Below are positions 49,107 through 59,531 of a DNA stretch of 64,000 nt, piece by piece. Each line of letters opens with the position of its first letter. Position 1 is the stretch's first letter. This DNA is from Orientallactaga sibirica (Eukaryota; Chordata; Mammalia; Rodentia; Dipodidae). The notes below the pieces were generated by a model, which saw nothing but the letters and a program-made list of their open reading frames with translations, was not told the origin of the DNA and made no database searches. Made by a program: the position numbers and the translations under genes. The DNA lies in assembly GCA_036365145.1 (NCBI GenBank), contig JAEOAD010000024.1, positions 9,519,501-9,583,500 on the forward strand, read 5' to 3'.

Positions 49107-49272
49107 GTGCCGGGTGTGGTGGCGCATGCCTTTAATCCCAGCACTCGGGAGGCAGAGGTAGGAGGATCGCCTTGAGTTCGAGGCCACCCTGAGAATACAG
49201 AGTGAATTCCAAGTCAGCCTGGGCTAGGTGAGACCCTACCTCACAAAAAAAAAAAAAAAAAAAAAAAAAAAA
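49107..49272 (+). repeat. B1 SINE inserted in L1
   Basis: 'gccgggtgtggtggcgcatgcc' to 'gagaccctacctcac' with an A tail of about 29. TTATACC flanks it at 49099-49105 and 49273-49279. Confidence 0.93.
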
Positions 49273-49535
49273 TTATACCCTCCAAGGCTCAGAGAACATT
49301 GAGGTGGGGGGGGGCAGAAAGAATGTAAGAGCCACAGGGTACAAGCATGTACTCTTAGGCATTGTTCCTCTGCCCACCAGAGAGACTGACTGATGCATTC
49401 ATAACACCATAGTGATTACTGAGAAGCCCACTGAGGGGGTCCCTCAGGAAAATGTGGGTAAGGTGAGGGAATGTAAGAGTACAAACCAAAAGGAATATAA
49501 CTGTTAGTCAATATGTTTATACAATAAAGTTCTCA
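49273..49535 (+). mobile_element. L1 3' UTR, right piece
   Basis: 'ggcagaaagaatgtaagagccacag', 'accatagtgattactgagaagcccactgag' and 'ggtgagggaatgtaag' match the L1 ends at 4.2-4.38 and 12.1-12.27 kb. Confidence 0.65.
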
Positions 49536-49587
49536 ATTGAAAAAATGATTCCATTGGAAAAATTCATCTTGAAAAATATCTTACTAG

Positions 49588-49738
49588 CAGGGCATGTGAT
49601 GCATGCCTGTAATTCCCGCACTCACAGGCAGAGGTAGGAGGATTGTTGTGTGTTAGAGGCTACCCTGAAACTACATAGTGAATTCCAGGTCACCCTGCAC
49701 TAGAGTGAGACCCTACCAAAAAAAAAAAAAAAAAAAAC
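49588..49738 (+). repeat. B1 SINE
   Basis: 'gcagggcatgtgatgcatgcctgtaattcccgc' to 'gagaccctacc' with an A tail; a (TA)n microsatellite follows at 49748-49791. Confidence 0.9.
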
Positions 49739-49744
49739 CAAAAG

Positions 49745-49795
<51 letters not shown>

Positions 49796-49961
49796 TTATT
49801 TATCTTAAATTTTATTTTTACAATTTTAAGATTTTTAAGCTTTCAATGTAACATAACATTGTGAGGGAAGAATTTAGATTTTCCAGTTATTTTAAATAAC
49901 TGAAAAGATTGAAAGTCAAAAGTTGGCACATGGCCTTCAAAGAGCTAATAATAAATAAAGC

Positions 49962-50111
49962 TGGGCTGGAGGGATGGTTTAGCTGTTAAGGTGTTTGCCT
50001 GCAAAGCCAAAGGACCCAAGTTTGATTCCCCCAGGACCCACATTAGCCAGATGCACAAGGGGGCACACGGGTCTGGAGTTCATTTGCAGTGACTGGAGGC
50101 CCTGTTGTGCC

Positions 50112-50158
<47 letters not shown>

Positions 50159-50205
50159 TCCTTTCTGTCAAATAAATTAATAAAAATAAAATATTTTTAA
50201 AATAA
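49962..50205 (+). repeat. tRNA-derived SINE
   Basis: A full copy: 'ctgggctggagggatggtttagctgttaagg', 'agtttgattcccccagg', 'ggcacacgggtctggagttc', a (CT)n block (50118-50144) and an A-rich tail. Confidence 0.92.
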
Positions 50206-50351
50206 ATTTATATATAAAGTAAAAAAACAGTAATAAAATATGCTAAAATCAAACCTTATTCAAAATGGGACAAAGAATATGATGGAGTAAATTATGGAGT
50301 ATGATTTATACAAATCGGAATAAAATACAGAACATTTAAAAATCATTCTTT

Positions 50352-50550
50352 GGTCTGGAGAGATGGCTTAGTCATTAAGGCACTTGCCTGCAAAGCCAAA
50401 GGACCCAGGTTCATTCCCTAGTAAGCATGTGAGCGAGATGCACAAGGTGGTACAGGTGTCGGAGTTCGTTTGCAGTAGCTAGAAGCCCTGGTATGTGTAT
50501 TCTCTCCCTCTTTCTCTTTCACATAAGTAAATAAGAAAAAAATTAAAAAT
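50352..50550 (+). repeat. tRNA-derived SINE
   Basis: 'ggtctggagagatggcttagtcattaaggc' to an A-rich tail. It has the same orientation as, and lies about 150 bp after, the previous copy. Confidence 0.9.
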
Positions 50551-50734
50551 ATGTTTCGGGTAAATGTTTAGGTTTTACAGATTTTGATAATTATATAGAT
50601 ATGTGTATGTTATTTATGAATAATTATGTAAATATGGAAAATATAGAGAATATGTCATGTTAGATGATTTACTACATTATATCATTAATTACATTTATTT
50701 ATCAAGAGGGAGATGGTGGCATGCTGAAATTATT

Positions 50735-50959
50735 TTTTTTGTAATTTTTTATTTATTTAATTTAATTTTATTTATTTGATAGCTAGAAAGAGACAAAGAA
50801 TGAGAGAATGGGCATGACAGGGCCTTCAGCAACTGCAAATGAACTCCAGACACATGTACCACCTCATGCATTGGGTTTACTTGGGTCCTGGAGAATTGAA
50901 CCTGGGTCCTTTCACTTTTCAAGAAAATGCTTTAACCATTAAGCCATCTCTCCAGCTGC
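50735..50959 (-). repeat. tRNA-derived SINE
   Basis: A minus-strand copy with tail 'tttatttatttaatttaa', body 'gcaactgcaaatgaactccag' and head 'taagccatctctccagctg'. Confidence 0.9.
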
Positions 50960-51134
50960 CATTTTTTTTTTTAAATGTCCATCTGGAGCATCAAAAAAGT
51001 TTAACTACAAAGCACCATAGTCTTCTTCCTCCTACAGAGATGGTAACTAAACTACAATGCTCCTTTGCAAGAAATCCAGAAAGAAATCAGAGCAAGTGAG
51101 TGGGGAAGCAGTCACTGTGTTGCCAGTCAGCAAG

Positions 51135-51797
51135 AAATGTATGAGCTCTTGTCAGTATCATGACCTCTTGTCACCATCCTGAACGCTTGTACCATCATGA
51201 CCACTTGTCAACATCATGACCTCTTGTCAATATCAAGACCTCTTGTCACCATGATTGCTTGTCAACATAATGACTGCCTGTAAATATCATGGCCTCCTGT
51301 CACCATCATGATTGCTTGTCACCATCATGACCACTTGTCACTGTGATGATCGCTTGTCACCTTCATGACCACTTGTCAATATCATGACTTCTTGTCACCT
51401 TCATGACCACTTGTCACCATCATGACCACTTGTCACCATCATGACCTCTTGTCACTCATCATGATTGCCTGTCACTATCATGACCATTTGTCAATATGAT
51501 GACTTTTGTCACCATTATGGTCACTTGTCCCCATCATAACTGCTTATCATCATCATGACTGCTTTCAATATCAAGACCGTATGTCACCATCATGTCTGCT
51601 TGTGTCACCATCATGTCTGCTTTCAACATCGTGACTGCATGTCACCATCATGACCACTTATGTCACTATCATGACTGTTTTTAAGATGATGACCTCTTGT
51701 CACCATCATGTCCACTTGTCAATATCATGACTGCTTGTCAATATCTTGACTGCTCGTCACTATTGTGACCACTTGTTAATATCATTACTTCAACATC
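51135..51797. repeat. 19-bp minisatellite, about 34 diverged units
   Basis: Tandem array with consensus GTCACCATCATGACCACTT. Units differ mainly at a CACC/CAAT/CAGT block and at CCACTT/CCTCTT/CTGCTT. Period 19 is clear in the core (51.40-51.46 kb); some units are one or two bases longer or shorter. It shows no unique spacers and no long open frame, so it is a decayed minisatellite. Confidence 0.9.
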
Positions 51798-52572
51798 GCA
51801 CCAGACATCTTGAGTGAGACACAGCAACCATCTAAGGAAAGAGAAGATTCTTGACTGTGCTTCTGAACTTTTGGGTCAGCCAGGGAAGATTATCAAGCTC
51901 CTCTATTGCCCCTTTGAAATCACTGACATAAGCCTACAGACTCTGGAATCCCAGGGGCCACAGAAAACAGAACAGGGTAGTGGTGTACTGCTTAGAGGAC
52001 CCAGGTCCAAATCACACACACCAAAAAGGAGCATATGTGCACATCATTTAAAAATATTTATGGCTATATTTTGAGAATTCACATTGAAAGTTGCCCAGTG
52101 TGTGTTTTGCCTTAGGAAAATGCTGATTAAAATATCAACAATTCAACAATAAGAATACTAAATTTTTAAAGCCATTACAGGTCATATAGGTACATGTGTA
52201 CTGCAATGTAAGTTATCATTTATTCAAGTGGATTACAACCTGGTAAGTACTTTGGAAGACAGGGTCCAATTTCCTTATCAAATGAAACATAGTGCCAGGA
52301 CACAGTCCAGTAGTCACAATGATACATATTAACTCAACGACTTTGGAAATTTATTACCACATAAAAATCTGTTCATAAATATTTCTAACATTTTTCAGTA
52401 TAATCAACATAGTAAGTAATAAACCCTCAAGATTTTCTGGAGTGGGTGGAAGTACTTAAAAAAAAGTAAAACTATATAGCAATTTTACTTTATGTTATAA
52501 TGTTGGTTCTCTATGGGGCATTTGAGATGAACAAATTTCTTGCTTGGTAAAAATGGAGACTTATGTTTGATC
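51798..52572. other. Unique sequence
   Basis: It includes an 86-codon open frame (51814-52074) that I do not recognise and regard as chance. Confidence 0.45.
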
Positions 52573-52790
52573 TGTAAAGAATCCAGTGCTGGGGAGACAG
52601 AGACAGGTGGAACTCTGGAACACATGGGTCAACAGGTTCAAAATAATTGCTCTTCTCTAGGTCAATGAGAGATTCTGTCTCTAATGTGATGGTGTTGACA
52701 CCTGAAGCTTTTCTCTAGCCTTCTCACACACATGAACACACACACACACACACACACACACGAGCAAACATACACATACACACAGAATTT
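52573..52790 (+). repeat. B4-type SINE with (CA)n tail
   Basis: 'ccagtgctggggagacagagacaggtgg', 'ctctaggtcaatgagagattctgtctc', 'gttgacacctgaagc' and then (CA)n at 52735-52761, the 3' layout of rodent B4. Confidence 0.65.
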
Positions 52791-52999
52791 TTTTTTCCTC
52801 AGAAGATATATGGGCTAACATTTCTGTATGTAGTATCACTGAAATTAATTTGTTGGAGTGAGATGTTCATGAGTGTGTTAAGAAAAATTTCCTGTTAAGA
52901 AAATGGAAAAGAGATGACTCCTCCTCCCATGCTAAGCATGGAGCTGTCTGTTCTCATCTGATGAGTCTTGAATCTACACTGTATTCTCTCTACCATAAA

Positions 53000-53626
53000 A
53001 AAAAAAAATAAGTCCTCTAACTAAAGGTGAGAATAGAAGTAATACATGGTCATAACCATATGCATTTAGAATGCATTTAATGGTTTCAGTCTTTCAATTT
53101 AACCGGAGAGCAAGTGTAGTTTCCCTGTAGGCTTTTGACTTGTTTTCCGTACCAGGCATGGTTTCATTCCTGCTGAACTAGCCTCAAATATCTTCAGAAA
53201 GCAGCTGGAGGTCATCTCTACCATATTCACCAGGGAACATTGCAGAGGAGGTATTGGGAAGAATATTATCGCTGCTCTCACTGCCAGTCAGAAAATCTTT
53301 GCTATGGAGATATTGATAGACACCAAGGAAGCACGAAACTCAACAAGGTTGAGAATACAAGACTTTTGAGAACTGAACAACAAATGAGACATTTCTATCA
53401 TGCCCTCCAGTGCTCACTAAACTCTGTGGAAGTATGTAAGACCTACAGGGTGGGAAGGAATACTTAGGCACACTATAATCCAGACACAAACTGGTTTGTA
53501 TATTCATGACCTCCTCACAGTAGTGGTTGCTACCAGCACAAGACATGAAAAACCTGAGCCCATACACATTTTAACATAGAGGAAAAGGAGGAAGAAAAGA
53601 ATGAGACAAAAAAAAAAAAAAAAAAA
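53000..53626 (+). mobile_element. Probable L1-type 3' UTR
   Basis: 'ggagagcaagtgtagtttccctgtaggcttttgac' and 'caaatatcttcagaaagcagctgg' recall rodent Lx-type L1 3' UTRs. The unit ends in a 19-bp A-run (53608-53626), as a plus-strand retroelement would. Open frames inside it are not L1 ORF2. The assignment is from memory of the family. Confidence 0.4.
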
Positions 53627-54004
53627 CAAACAAAGGAATACTTGAAAAGTGGAACGTTTCAATAGAATAGGGGTTGGGAAGATGGGGGAGGGCAAAAGAG
53701 AGTGATTGGATTGAAATACAATAAAATTACAATATATTCATCTGTTAAGTCTTAAAAGGAAGAAATGAGAGAGAGTAATACCATATATGAAACATATGGT
53801 GCTAGATGAATGCTGCAATCATTAATATGAATTCATGCTTAGAATGCATATATTCATGTATATCCAGTGTGTATTGTTATAATTTGCATGCATTTATGTA
53901 TATTCTCTGGCCTGTTCATAGCAGGGCCTAGAAACAATACCGTAGAATTGGTGAGCCTATCTAATACCTAAAAGTTTTTTGTTTGTTTTTACTATTTTTT
54001 TATG

Positions 54005-54120
54005 AATCAAGTTCTTATTAAGTAGCCCAAACTAGTTTGGAATTTGCTATATAACCCTGACCTTGATCCAATCCTCTTACCTTAATCTAGTGAGGGCTTG
54101 CATTAAAATCCCTGACTTGG
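54005..54120 (-). repeat. Old B1 remnant
   Basis: 'gttcttattaagtagcccaaactag' and 'gctatataaccctgaccttgatcc' form a degenerate antisense B1. Confidence 0.5.
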
Positions 54121-54254
54121 TATGTAACAGAACTCTCCAATGGAATGAACCAGAACCCCATAGAGAAGTACTGTGTGATGCTTAGACTGAACCATGAACA
54201 TCCAGTAGCATTTGGTTGTACTTGGCAATGTGGAAGAGTATAAAAACAAAATGG

Positions 54255-54475
54255 AGGGCTGGAGAGATGATTTAGCAGTTAAGGCACATGCATGCCAAGC
54301 CTAAGGACCCCGGTTCGATTCTCCAGGTCCCACATAAGCCAGATGCACATGTTGTGGTGCATTCATCTGGACTTGTCTGAGGTGGCTAGAGGCCCTGGCA
54401 CATCCATTCTCACTCTCTCTCTCCCTTTCTCTGTGTCAAAAAATAAATAAAAGTAAAATCTTAAAAAAAATAAAA
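54255..54475 (+). repeat. tRNA-derived SINE
   Basis: 'gggctggagagatgatttagcagttaaggc', B box 'ggttcgattctcc', and an A-rich tail. The B box is close to a canonical tRNA internal promoter. Confidence 0.92.
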
Positions 54476-55108
54476 ATAAAAATAAATGGAAAGAGCATGA
54501 CAACGGACAGAGGAGACAACTGATAAAGAACTGCATTGACAATGTGAGCACACTTAGTAACTATCATAATATTGGATTTTAACCAGGAATATTTTGCAAC
54601 AAGTAATTGACTGCATTAGTAATTAAAGGAGAAAAATCAATTCTCTCTTACAAAATTTCCAATGGTTTAGGTAGGACACTAGGTTTATTCTTATTTTTTT
54701 CTCATTACTTAAAGTCAAATCAATTTATTTATCCCAGAGTTCTGGACCTTTAATTAACACATAAGTGATATTACAAGAAAAATTTTCACAACTATTGAGT
54801 TCAGTCAGACTGAATAACTGAGAACTGTCTGTGGAGTTGGGAACGGGCATGTGTTGTTCTCAATCACTGAGTAAATGGGAGCATGGGAGGCCGAGCTAAC
54901 AATGATCGAGTAGGGATGATAACAGAGATGCAGAAGAGCATGTGATTCATACTCTTTATTCTGACAATCCAGGTTTACTCTTAATTCACAAACAAAATGG
55001 TGTTTCTGAGGTGAACTATATTGAGAAAAAGGAATAAGGCCTTTCTTTATGCTTTCCTGTAAGTAAGTAATAGGCCTTGGAAGTTGGACCTAACCTTCAA
55101 GGAGAAAA

Positions 55109-55320
55109 GGGCTGGGAACATGGTTCAGTAATTAAAGGCATTTGCAAAGCCTGAAGGCCCAGGTTTGATTACCCAATACCCATGTAAAGCCAGATTCACA
55201 AAATAGTGTATGCATCTGAAGTTCATTTGCAGTAGCAAAAGGTTTGGTACACTCTCTCTTCATTTTTTATCTTCTCTTTCTGTCTCTGAGAACAAGTAAA
55301 TAAATAAAATATTAAAACAA
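55109..55320 (+). repeat. tRNA-derived SINE
   Basis: A diverged copy: 'gggctgggaacatggttcagtaatt' and 'caggtttgattacccaatacc', with tail (AAAT)n. Confidence 0.85.
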
Positions 55321-55565
55321 GTGTCATGAGGAGTTACAGTGACTTTTTATTGTAATAAAAATAATTAAATTAGAAATGCTCATGTAACAAATAAAACCAA
55401 ATATCTCATACACTTATTAAGTAGATTGAAAATATTCCCAAATGTTGGAAATATAATGCAGTGAGATTCAATTATACAAAACTTTGTTCTGTCGGACTTT
55501 TAAACTTATATATATATATTATGCTTCAGGGGCTTTAGATATATTTGATTAAAAATTCTCACATA

Positions 55566-55818
55566 CGGGCTGGAGAGATGGCTTAGCAGTTAAGGCGCCT
55601 GCCTGCTAAACCTAAGAACGCTGGTTCCAATCTCCAGGTCCCACGTTTAGCCAGATGCAAAGTGACTCAAGGGCGTAATGTCCCACTTGCCCACAAGGGG
55701 GCGCACACACCAGGATTTCCTTCACAGCAGCTGAGACACTGCTGGCGCGCCCATCTCTGTCTATCTCTCTCTGTGTCTCTCTCCAAAAAACAAATAAAAA
55801 ATAATTTAAAAAAATTAA
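55566..55818 (+). repeat. tRNA-derived SINE, long variant
   Basis: A full-length copy with perfect 15-bp target duplications AAAAATTCTCACATA (55551-55565 and 55819-55833). It carries the extra block of about 35 bp ('agtgactcaagggcgtaatgtcccacttg') that also marks the copy at 40208-40450. CpGs in 'gggggcgcacac' and 'ggcgcgccc' are retained, so it is recent. Confidence 0.93.
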
Positions 55819-55833
55819 AAAAATTCTCACATA

Positions 55834-57104
55834 GTATGTCCTCCACAATCATTTGTATGTCTTTTTTACCATTTCTTTTAAAATAATGACAATTAAACTA
55901 ATGTATGATTATATGAATTAAATTCTAAAACATAACTACTATGAACTCATATAAGACTATATCAATTCATTTATTAAGACAATTTAATTCATAAACTATA
56001 ATTTTTTATCCATGCTAAGAATCCCTATTCATTCATAAAATATAGAGCCTTATTATAAACATGATATTCTTAGGTATTAACTTCAACATTTATAACTTAA
56101 GCATTTTATGTGATATATTTCAAAATAATTCTTTTCAGGAAGAATTCTAAGTGAACAGTGCAGGAGGACAGTGCAAGCAGAAGGCACTACTAATACTCTT
56201 TTCTGGAAACAAAGTCCTCTCCAAAGTCATGACACTTGATAGGAGCCAATTATCCTATCCTTAACATACAAGGATTCAGCAACATTCAGCCTGCATGTAA
56301 ATTTATTTGTATTTACAATGTCATGTCATTGATTCAGTCTTCACAGAAATATTAATTCTCTATATTCTTTTGGGGAACAACTTTGAAAATCTATAATTTG
56401 AGTTTAACTTCTTATTAGGTAGAAATTTTTAAATTTGGAATAATTAAAATTAAATTATTTGTCGTGTCTGAAAGATATTCTAAGTTGTAGTGATCATAGG
56501 GTATGAATACTTCAAGTAAGTATGAAAGTAACAGACTTCTGTGCCTACCCCTTCACACCTATTTACTTGATGGTTTTATAGTTATCTAGGAATATACACA
56601 AATTCTCCAGTTCTGAGAAGGAATAAATTAGCATAATAAGTATAAATATTACAAAAATCGTTGTGTTATATTACAAATATGCACATAAGACACATGACAC
56701 GAAAATTAATATAAATATGATATATAATTGTAAGCTAGTCTTTCATCATTTTGCTATTATTAAATATAATATTCTAATTGTTTGAGTGATTATATATACA
56801 TATATGCATACTTATATTTATACATTTATCGGTTATTGAATTATAGGATGACTTCCAGTAAATCAGATGGTTACTTAAATTTTTCTGACACAAATATCTG
56901 GAAAATAACAGCATACATTACCTATTCATTGAATATTGCTTACCTTAGTTTCAAAATAATATTCATAAAGTATTTAAGGAAAATGGATCAAATAATCTTC
57001 AAGGGAATCAAACTTAGGCTTTTGTCAGTGGGTCTGTGGTTATGAAAATGCAAGCAATCATGAAATAGTTTGTCCGTACATATACCTTTTGTCTATAAAA
57101 TTTA
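55834..57104. other. AT-rich unique sequence
   Basis: No repeat or gene recognised. Confidence 0.5.
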
Positions 57105-57232
57105 TTGTTGTTGTCAAGGCAGGGTCTTACTCTAGCCCAGGCTAACCTGGAACTCACTTTGTATTTACAAAATGGCCTGTAACTCTTACCGCTGCCTCCC
57201 TACTGCTGGTTGTGCACCACCAGGCCTGGCTT
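57105..57232 (-). repeat. B1 SINE, diverged
   Basis: 'gcagggtcttactctagcccaggctaacctgg' to 'gtgcaccaccaggcctggc'. Confidence 0.85.
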
Positions 57233-57267
57233 GATTTTCTTGTTCGAATGATATTCGATAGAATTAA

Positions 57268-57273
57268 GAAAAC
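57268..57273. repeat. ERV target-site duplication, left
   Basis: GAAAAC directly before the 5' LTR, repeated at 60516-60521. Six base pairs is the duplication size of class II (ERVK/IAP) retroviruses. Confidence 0.92.
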
Positions 57274-57678
57274 TGTAGAGAGCTGCGAGGTGCCGCGCCT
57301 TAAAGATGGCGCTGGCTTCTGCCTTCCGCCTTCCCGATGGCGAGTGCTCTCCTGGATAAACAAGTCCTTATTTGGCTTGGGCCGTGATCTAGGCTTGCTT
57401 CCGCATATGTGGACCTATCTGCATTCACCACGTGGCACACCAGGGTTGGCTGTTCAAAGGCTTCTTAAGCTTTGGGCGGGCTTGTCCCGGGAGCAGTCAG
57501 GCAGGCAGTCAGTGAGTGAGTGAGTGAGTGAGTGAGTGAGTGAGTCAGAGAGTGAGGCAGTCAGGCAGTGAGTGAGTGAGTCAGTCGGGGTCAGAAGATT
57601 GTTCAAGGTTCCTGAATAAACGGCTGAAAGAAGAGTCCGAGCGTTGCGTCTTCCTTGCTGGTCGAGGCGGACGCGACA
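57274..57678 (+). mobile_element. ERVK (IAP-like) 5' LTR
   Basis: A 405-bp LTR from TGTAGAGAGC to GCGACA. It has an AAAGATGGCGCTG motif near its start (57302-57314), a potential YY1 site also present in mouse IAP-type LTRs. A GATAAA-like box lies at 57355, a (GTGA)n tract at about 57511-57544, and an AATAAA signal at 57615-57620. It is CpG-rich and GC-rich in an AT-rich locus, indicating youth. Beyond the first 35 bases it differs from the 3' LTR by only two substitutions and one GTGA unit. Confidence 0.92.
57302..57620 (+). promoter_or_regulatory. LTR promoter and polyadenylation signals
   Basis: The LTR holds the element's expected transcription signals: YY1-like AAAGATGGCG, a weak TATA-like GATAAA, and AATAAA. 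Function is inferred from LTR architecture; activity cannot be judged from sequence. Confidence 0.5.
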
Positions 57679-58074
57679 AATACGGGAACTCAGAACTTGA
57701 AGGGCAGCTAGCTGGTAAGTTCCAGGTAAGTGGACAAAAGGGTAAAGGCAAGTTCTCCGGTAGAGAGACGATAAGGTCCCATAGCAAAATGGGCAATACA
57801 TCTTCCAGTATTAGGGTTAAAAGGCGCCACAATAAGGTTTCCTTAGAGGAAATGCAGTGAGAAGATTTCTTAAGAATGATAGCCGCCAATTAATGTATAT
57901 TTGTTCGTGTGTCTTATTAGTGTATAAAAGTTGGTTAACCTCATGTGGTGTATTTGTGTTGTAGTGTGTCTAGTCATATTACATAGGGCAAACGAGAATG
58001 ATTCAGAAGCAAAAAAAAAAAAAATTTAGAGGAGGTGAGAGAAGAGCGCTCGAGTAAAACATCTAAAAGAAAAA

Positions 58075-58218
58075 GTAAGGTTCCTGAATAAACTGTTGAA
58101 AGAAGAGTCCAAGAGGGACTCAGAACTTTCTGCAGTCAGGGCAGTAGTAAGGTTCCTGAATAAACTGTTGAAAGAAGAGTCCGAAGAGGGACTCAGAACT
58201 TTCTGCAGTCAGGGCAGT
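58075..58218 (+). repeat. 72-bp tandem duplication in leader
   Basis: Two copies (58075-58146, 58147-58218) of a unit starting GTAAGGTTCCTGAATAAAC and ending CAGTCAGGGCAGT. The first half matches the LTR segment at 57605-57640, including AATAAA. Confidence 0.95.
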
Positions 58219-58226
58219 GCACTGGT

Positions 58227-58370
58227 AAGTTCCCAGGTAAGGTGGGAACGACAAAAGCGGGATTTTGCTCTTCTCGGTAGAAAAAGAGGGAGCAGGAAAG
58301 TTCCCAGGTAAGGTGGGAATCCCGACAAAAGCGGGAATTTTTCCTCTCGGTAGAAAAAGAGGGAGCAGGA
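58227..58370 (+). repeat. 71/73-bp tandem duplication in leader
   Basis: Two copies (58227-58297, 58298-58370) starting AAGTTCCCAGGTAAGGTGG and ending AGAGGGAGCAGGA, each containing ACAAAAGCGGGA and a CTCGGTAG motif. Confidence 0.95.
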
Positions 58371-58431
58371 AGGGTTCACGGTGTAGCGAACCGAAAGTAA
58401 AAGTTTTAAAAGAATTTTTGCAAAATTAGCC

Positions 58432-58833
58432 ATGGGCGCTTCTCACTGCACCAATTTTTGGCTCTGAATGAGCTGCTTTGTTCAAAAACTTAAAGATAAA
58501 GGGAGTACCCTGAGAGGTTCCTGGAGGAATGTGATGCCATAGCCCCTTGGTTTGCGTGCTCTGGAAGTCTTACAATCCCTTCATGGGAAAATTTGGGCGA
58601 AGATCTTGATTTTGCAGCAGACCAAGGCACGCTTAAGGGCGGGGTAAAATCGATCTGGAGGTTAGTGAGGAACTGCCTCGAGGAAGAAAGGTCGAAATAG
58701 GCAAACAATGAAAAAGAGGCAAAAACAAAGAACAACTTATATCCAACACTTGAGCTAGAAGATTCAGAGTCTACGGATTCTAAAGAAGAGCTGCAGGCTC
58801 TCATAAAACAAATGAAAAGATCAAAATTATGCT
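58432..58833 (+). pseudogene. gag: ERVK gag (matrix) remnant, broken
   Basis: The ATG at 58432 opens with MGAS, a retroviral N-myristoylation-type start. The next 130 codons have the spacing of a betaretrovirus/IAP matrix domain: a PWF motif, a downstream conserved Trp in a SWENLGEDL-like segment, then a helix with WRLVRN. It is defective: an in-frame TGA at 58465-58467, a shift of frame near 58500-58510, and TAG at 58698-58700. It ends at TAA about 58832. Capsid and nucleocapsid parts are missing, and no functional Gag can be made. Confidence 0.7.
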
Positions 58834-59339
58834 AAGTGCAGACAGTATTGAACTTCGAGGCTTGTCTTATGAGCTTTCTAAGGGGAAGGAAAGACTGCAG
58901 AGGACTTTGTTGGAACTGGGCTACTGGCATAAGGGATGGCTACGTTCTGCTATCCAGGCCCAGAAAGTTTGATCAAGGTTAAATTTGTAATGGACTGATG
59001 TGCTTGGCTAAAGATATCGGACTGAGATTTTAAGATTTTAAGTTGGAAAATCTCAAGCAAGGTAAAAGTAGAGGCACTGAGACTGGTTTTAGGTTAATGG
59101 ACCTGCTATTGTCAACGCATTAGCAATCTTAAGGAAGGTGGAAGGAAGGTGGCCTGACTTGATTTACATTAAAACAATGGAGAGGATGCCTGAGGAAAGA
59201 CTGTAAAAAATGCAAATTCTTGGAAAGAGCTGACTGGAGAAGGAACCTGCTTTTCAAGGCTATATTGAACTTGAACTGCAGAAGTTTGACATTTTACATC
59301 TTATACGGTTATCAGTTTACGGGGGCTAGGGACAGAATG
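58834..59339 (+). mobile_element. Foreign segment in ERV: MaLR-type interior
   Basis: This block has no pro or pol motifs. Its 3' part ends 'gggggctagggacagaa' directly before a TGTGGTGGTTTG LTR start, the same purine tract/LTR junction seen in the MaLR element at 376-394. I infer that at least 59.04-59.34 kb derives from a MaLR interior. The origin of 58.83-59.04 kb is unclear. Confidence 0.5.
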
Positions 59340-59531
59340 TGGTGGTTTGATTCAGGTGTCCCCCATAAACTTCAAGTGTTCTGAATGCTAGGTTCCCAGC
59401 TGATGGCAATTTGGGAATTAACACCTCCTGGAGGCAGAGTATGGCAATTTGGGAATTAACACCTCCTGGAGGCAGAGTATTGTTGGGGCGGGCTTATGGG
59501 TATAATAACCAGCTTCCCCTTGCCAGTGTTT
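59340..59531 (+). mobile_element. Truncated MaLR LTR inside ERV
   Basis: It begins TGTGGTGGTTTGATTCAGG and follows the 26479-26829 subfamily (reverse complement) for its first half: 'gtgttctgaatgctagg', 'cctcctggaggcagagtat', 'ccccttgccagtgtt'. It then stops. A 38-bp tandem duplication (59405-59442, 59443-59480) lies inside. The rest of the LTR, with its AATAAA, is missing. Confidence 0.75.

Larger units (their letters stand above)
57679..58431 (+). mobile_element. ERV leader with repeated modules
   Basis: Non-coding leader between the 5' LTR and gag. No standard TGG-starting primer-binding site follows the LTR; it begins AATACGGGAACTCAG. Two splice-donor-like GGTAAGT sites occur at 57714-57720 and 57725-57731. 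Downstream, a segment resembling the LTR's AATAAA/U5 region is repeated twice, then an AAGTTCCCAGGTAAGG unit twice. A CCGAAGAGGGAC string at 58191-58202 resembles the tail of a lysine-tRNA-type primer site with one mismatch. Confidence 0.7.

Noticed and set aside
51135..51797. CRISPR-like array
   Set aside because: Units are directly adjacent with no spacers, and the host is a mammal; it is a minisatellite.
54255..54330. tRNA-like A and B boxes, possible tRNA genes at each SINE
   Set aside because: The boxes belong to tRNA-derived SINE heads with A-rich tails and target duplications; no cloverleaf with a CCA-proximal acceptor stem is apparent.
57454..57801. 115-codon antisense frame rich in Ser-Leu-Thr-His repeats across the ERV LTR
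   Set aside because: It is the antisense translation of the (GTGA)n tract and recurs in the 3' LTR; there is no independent support for a gene.
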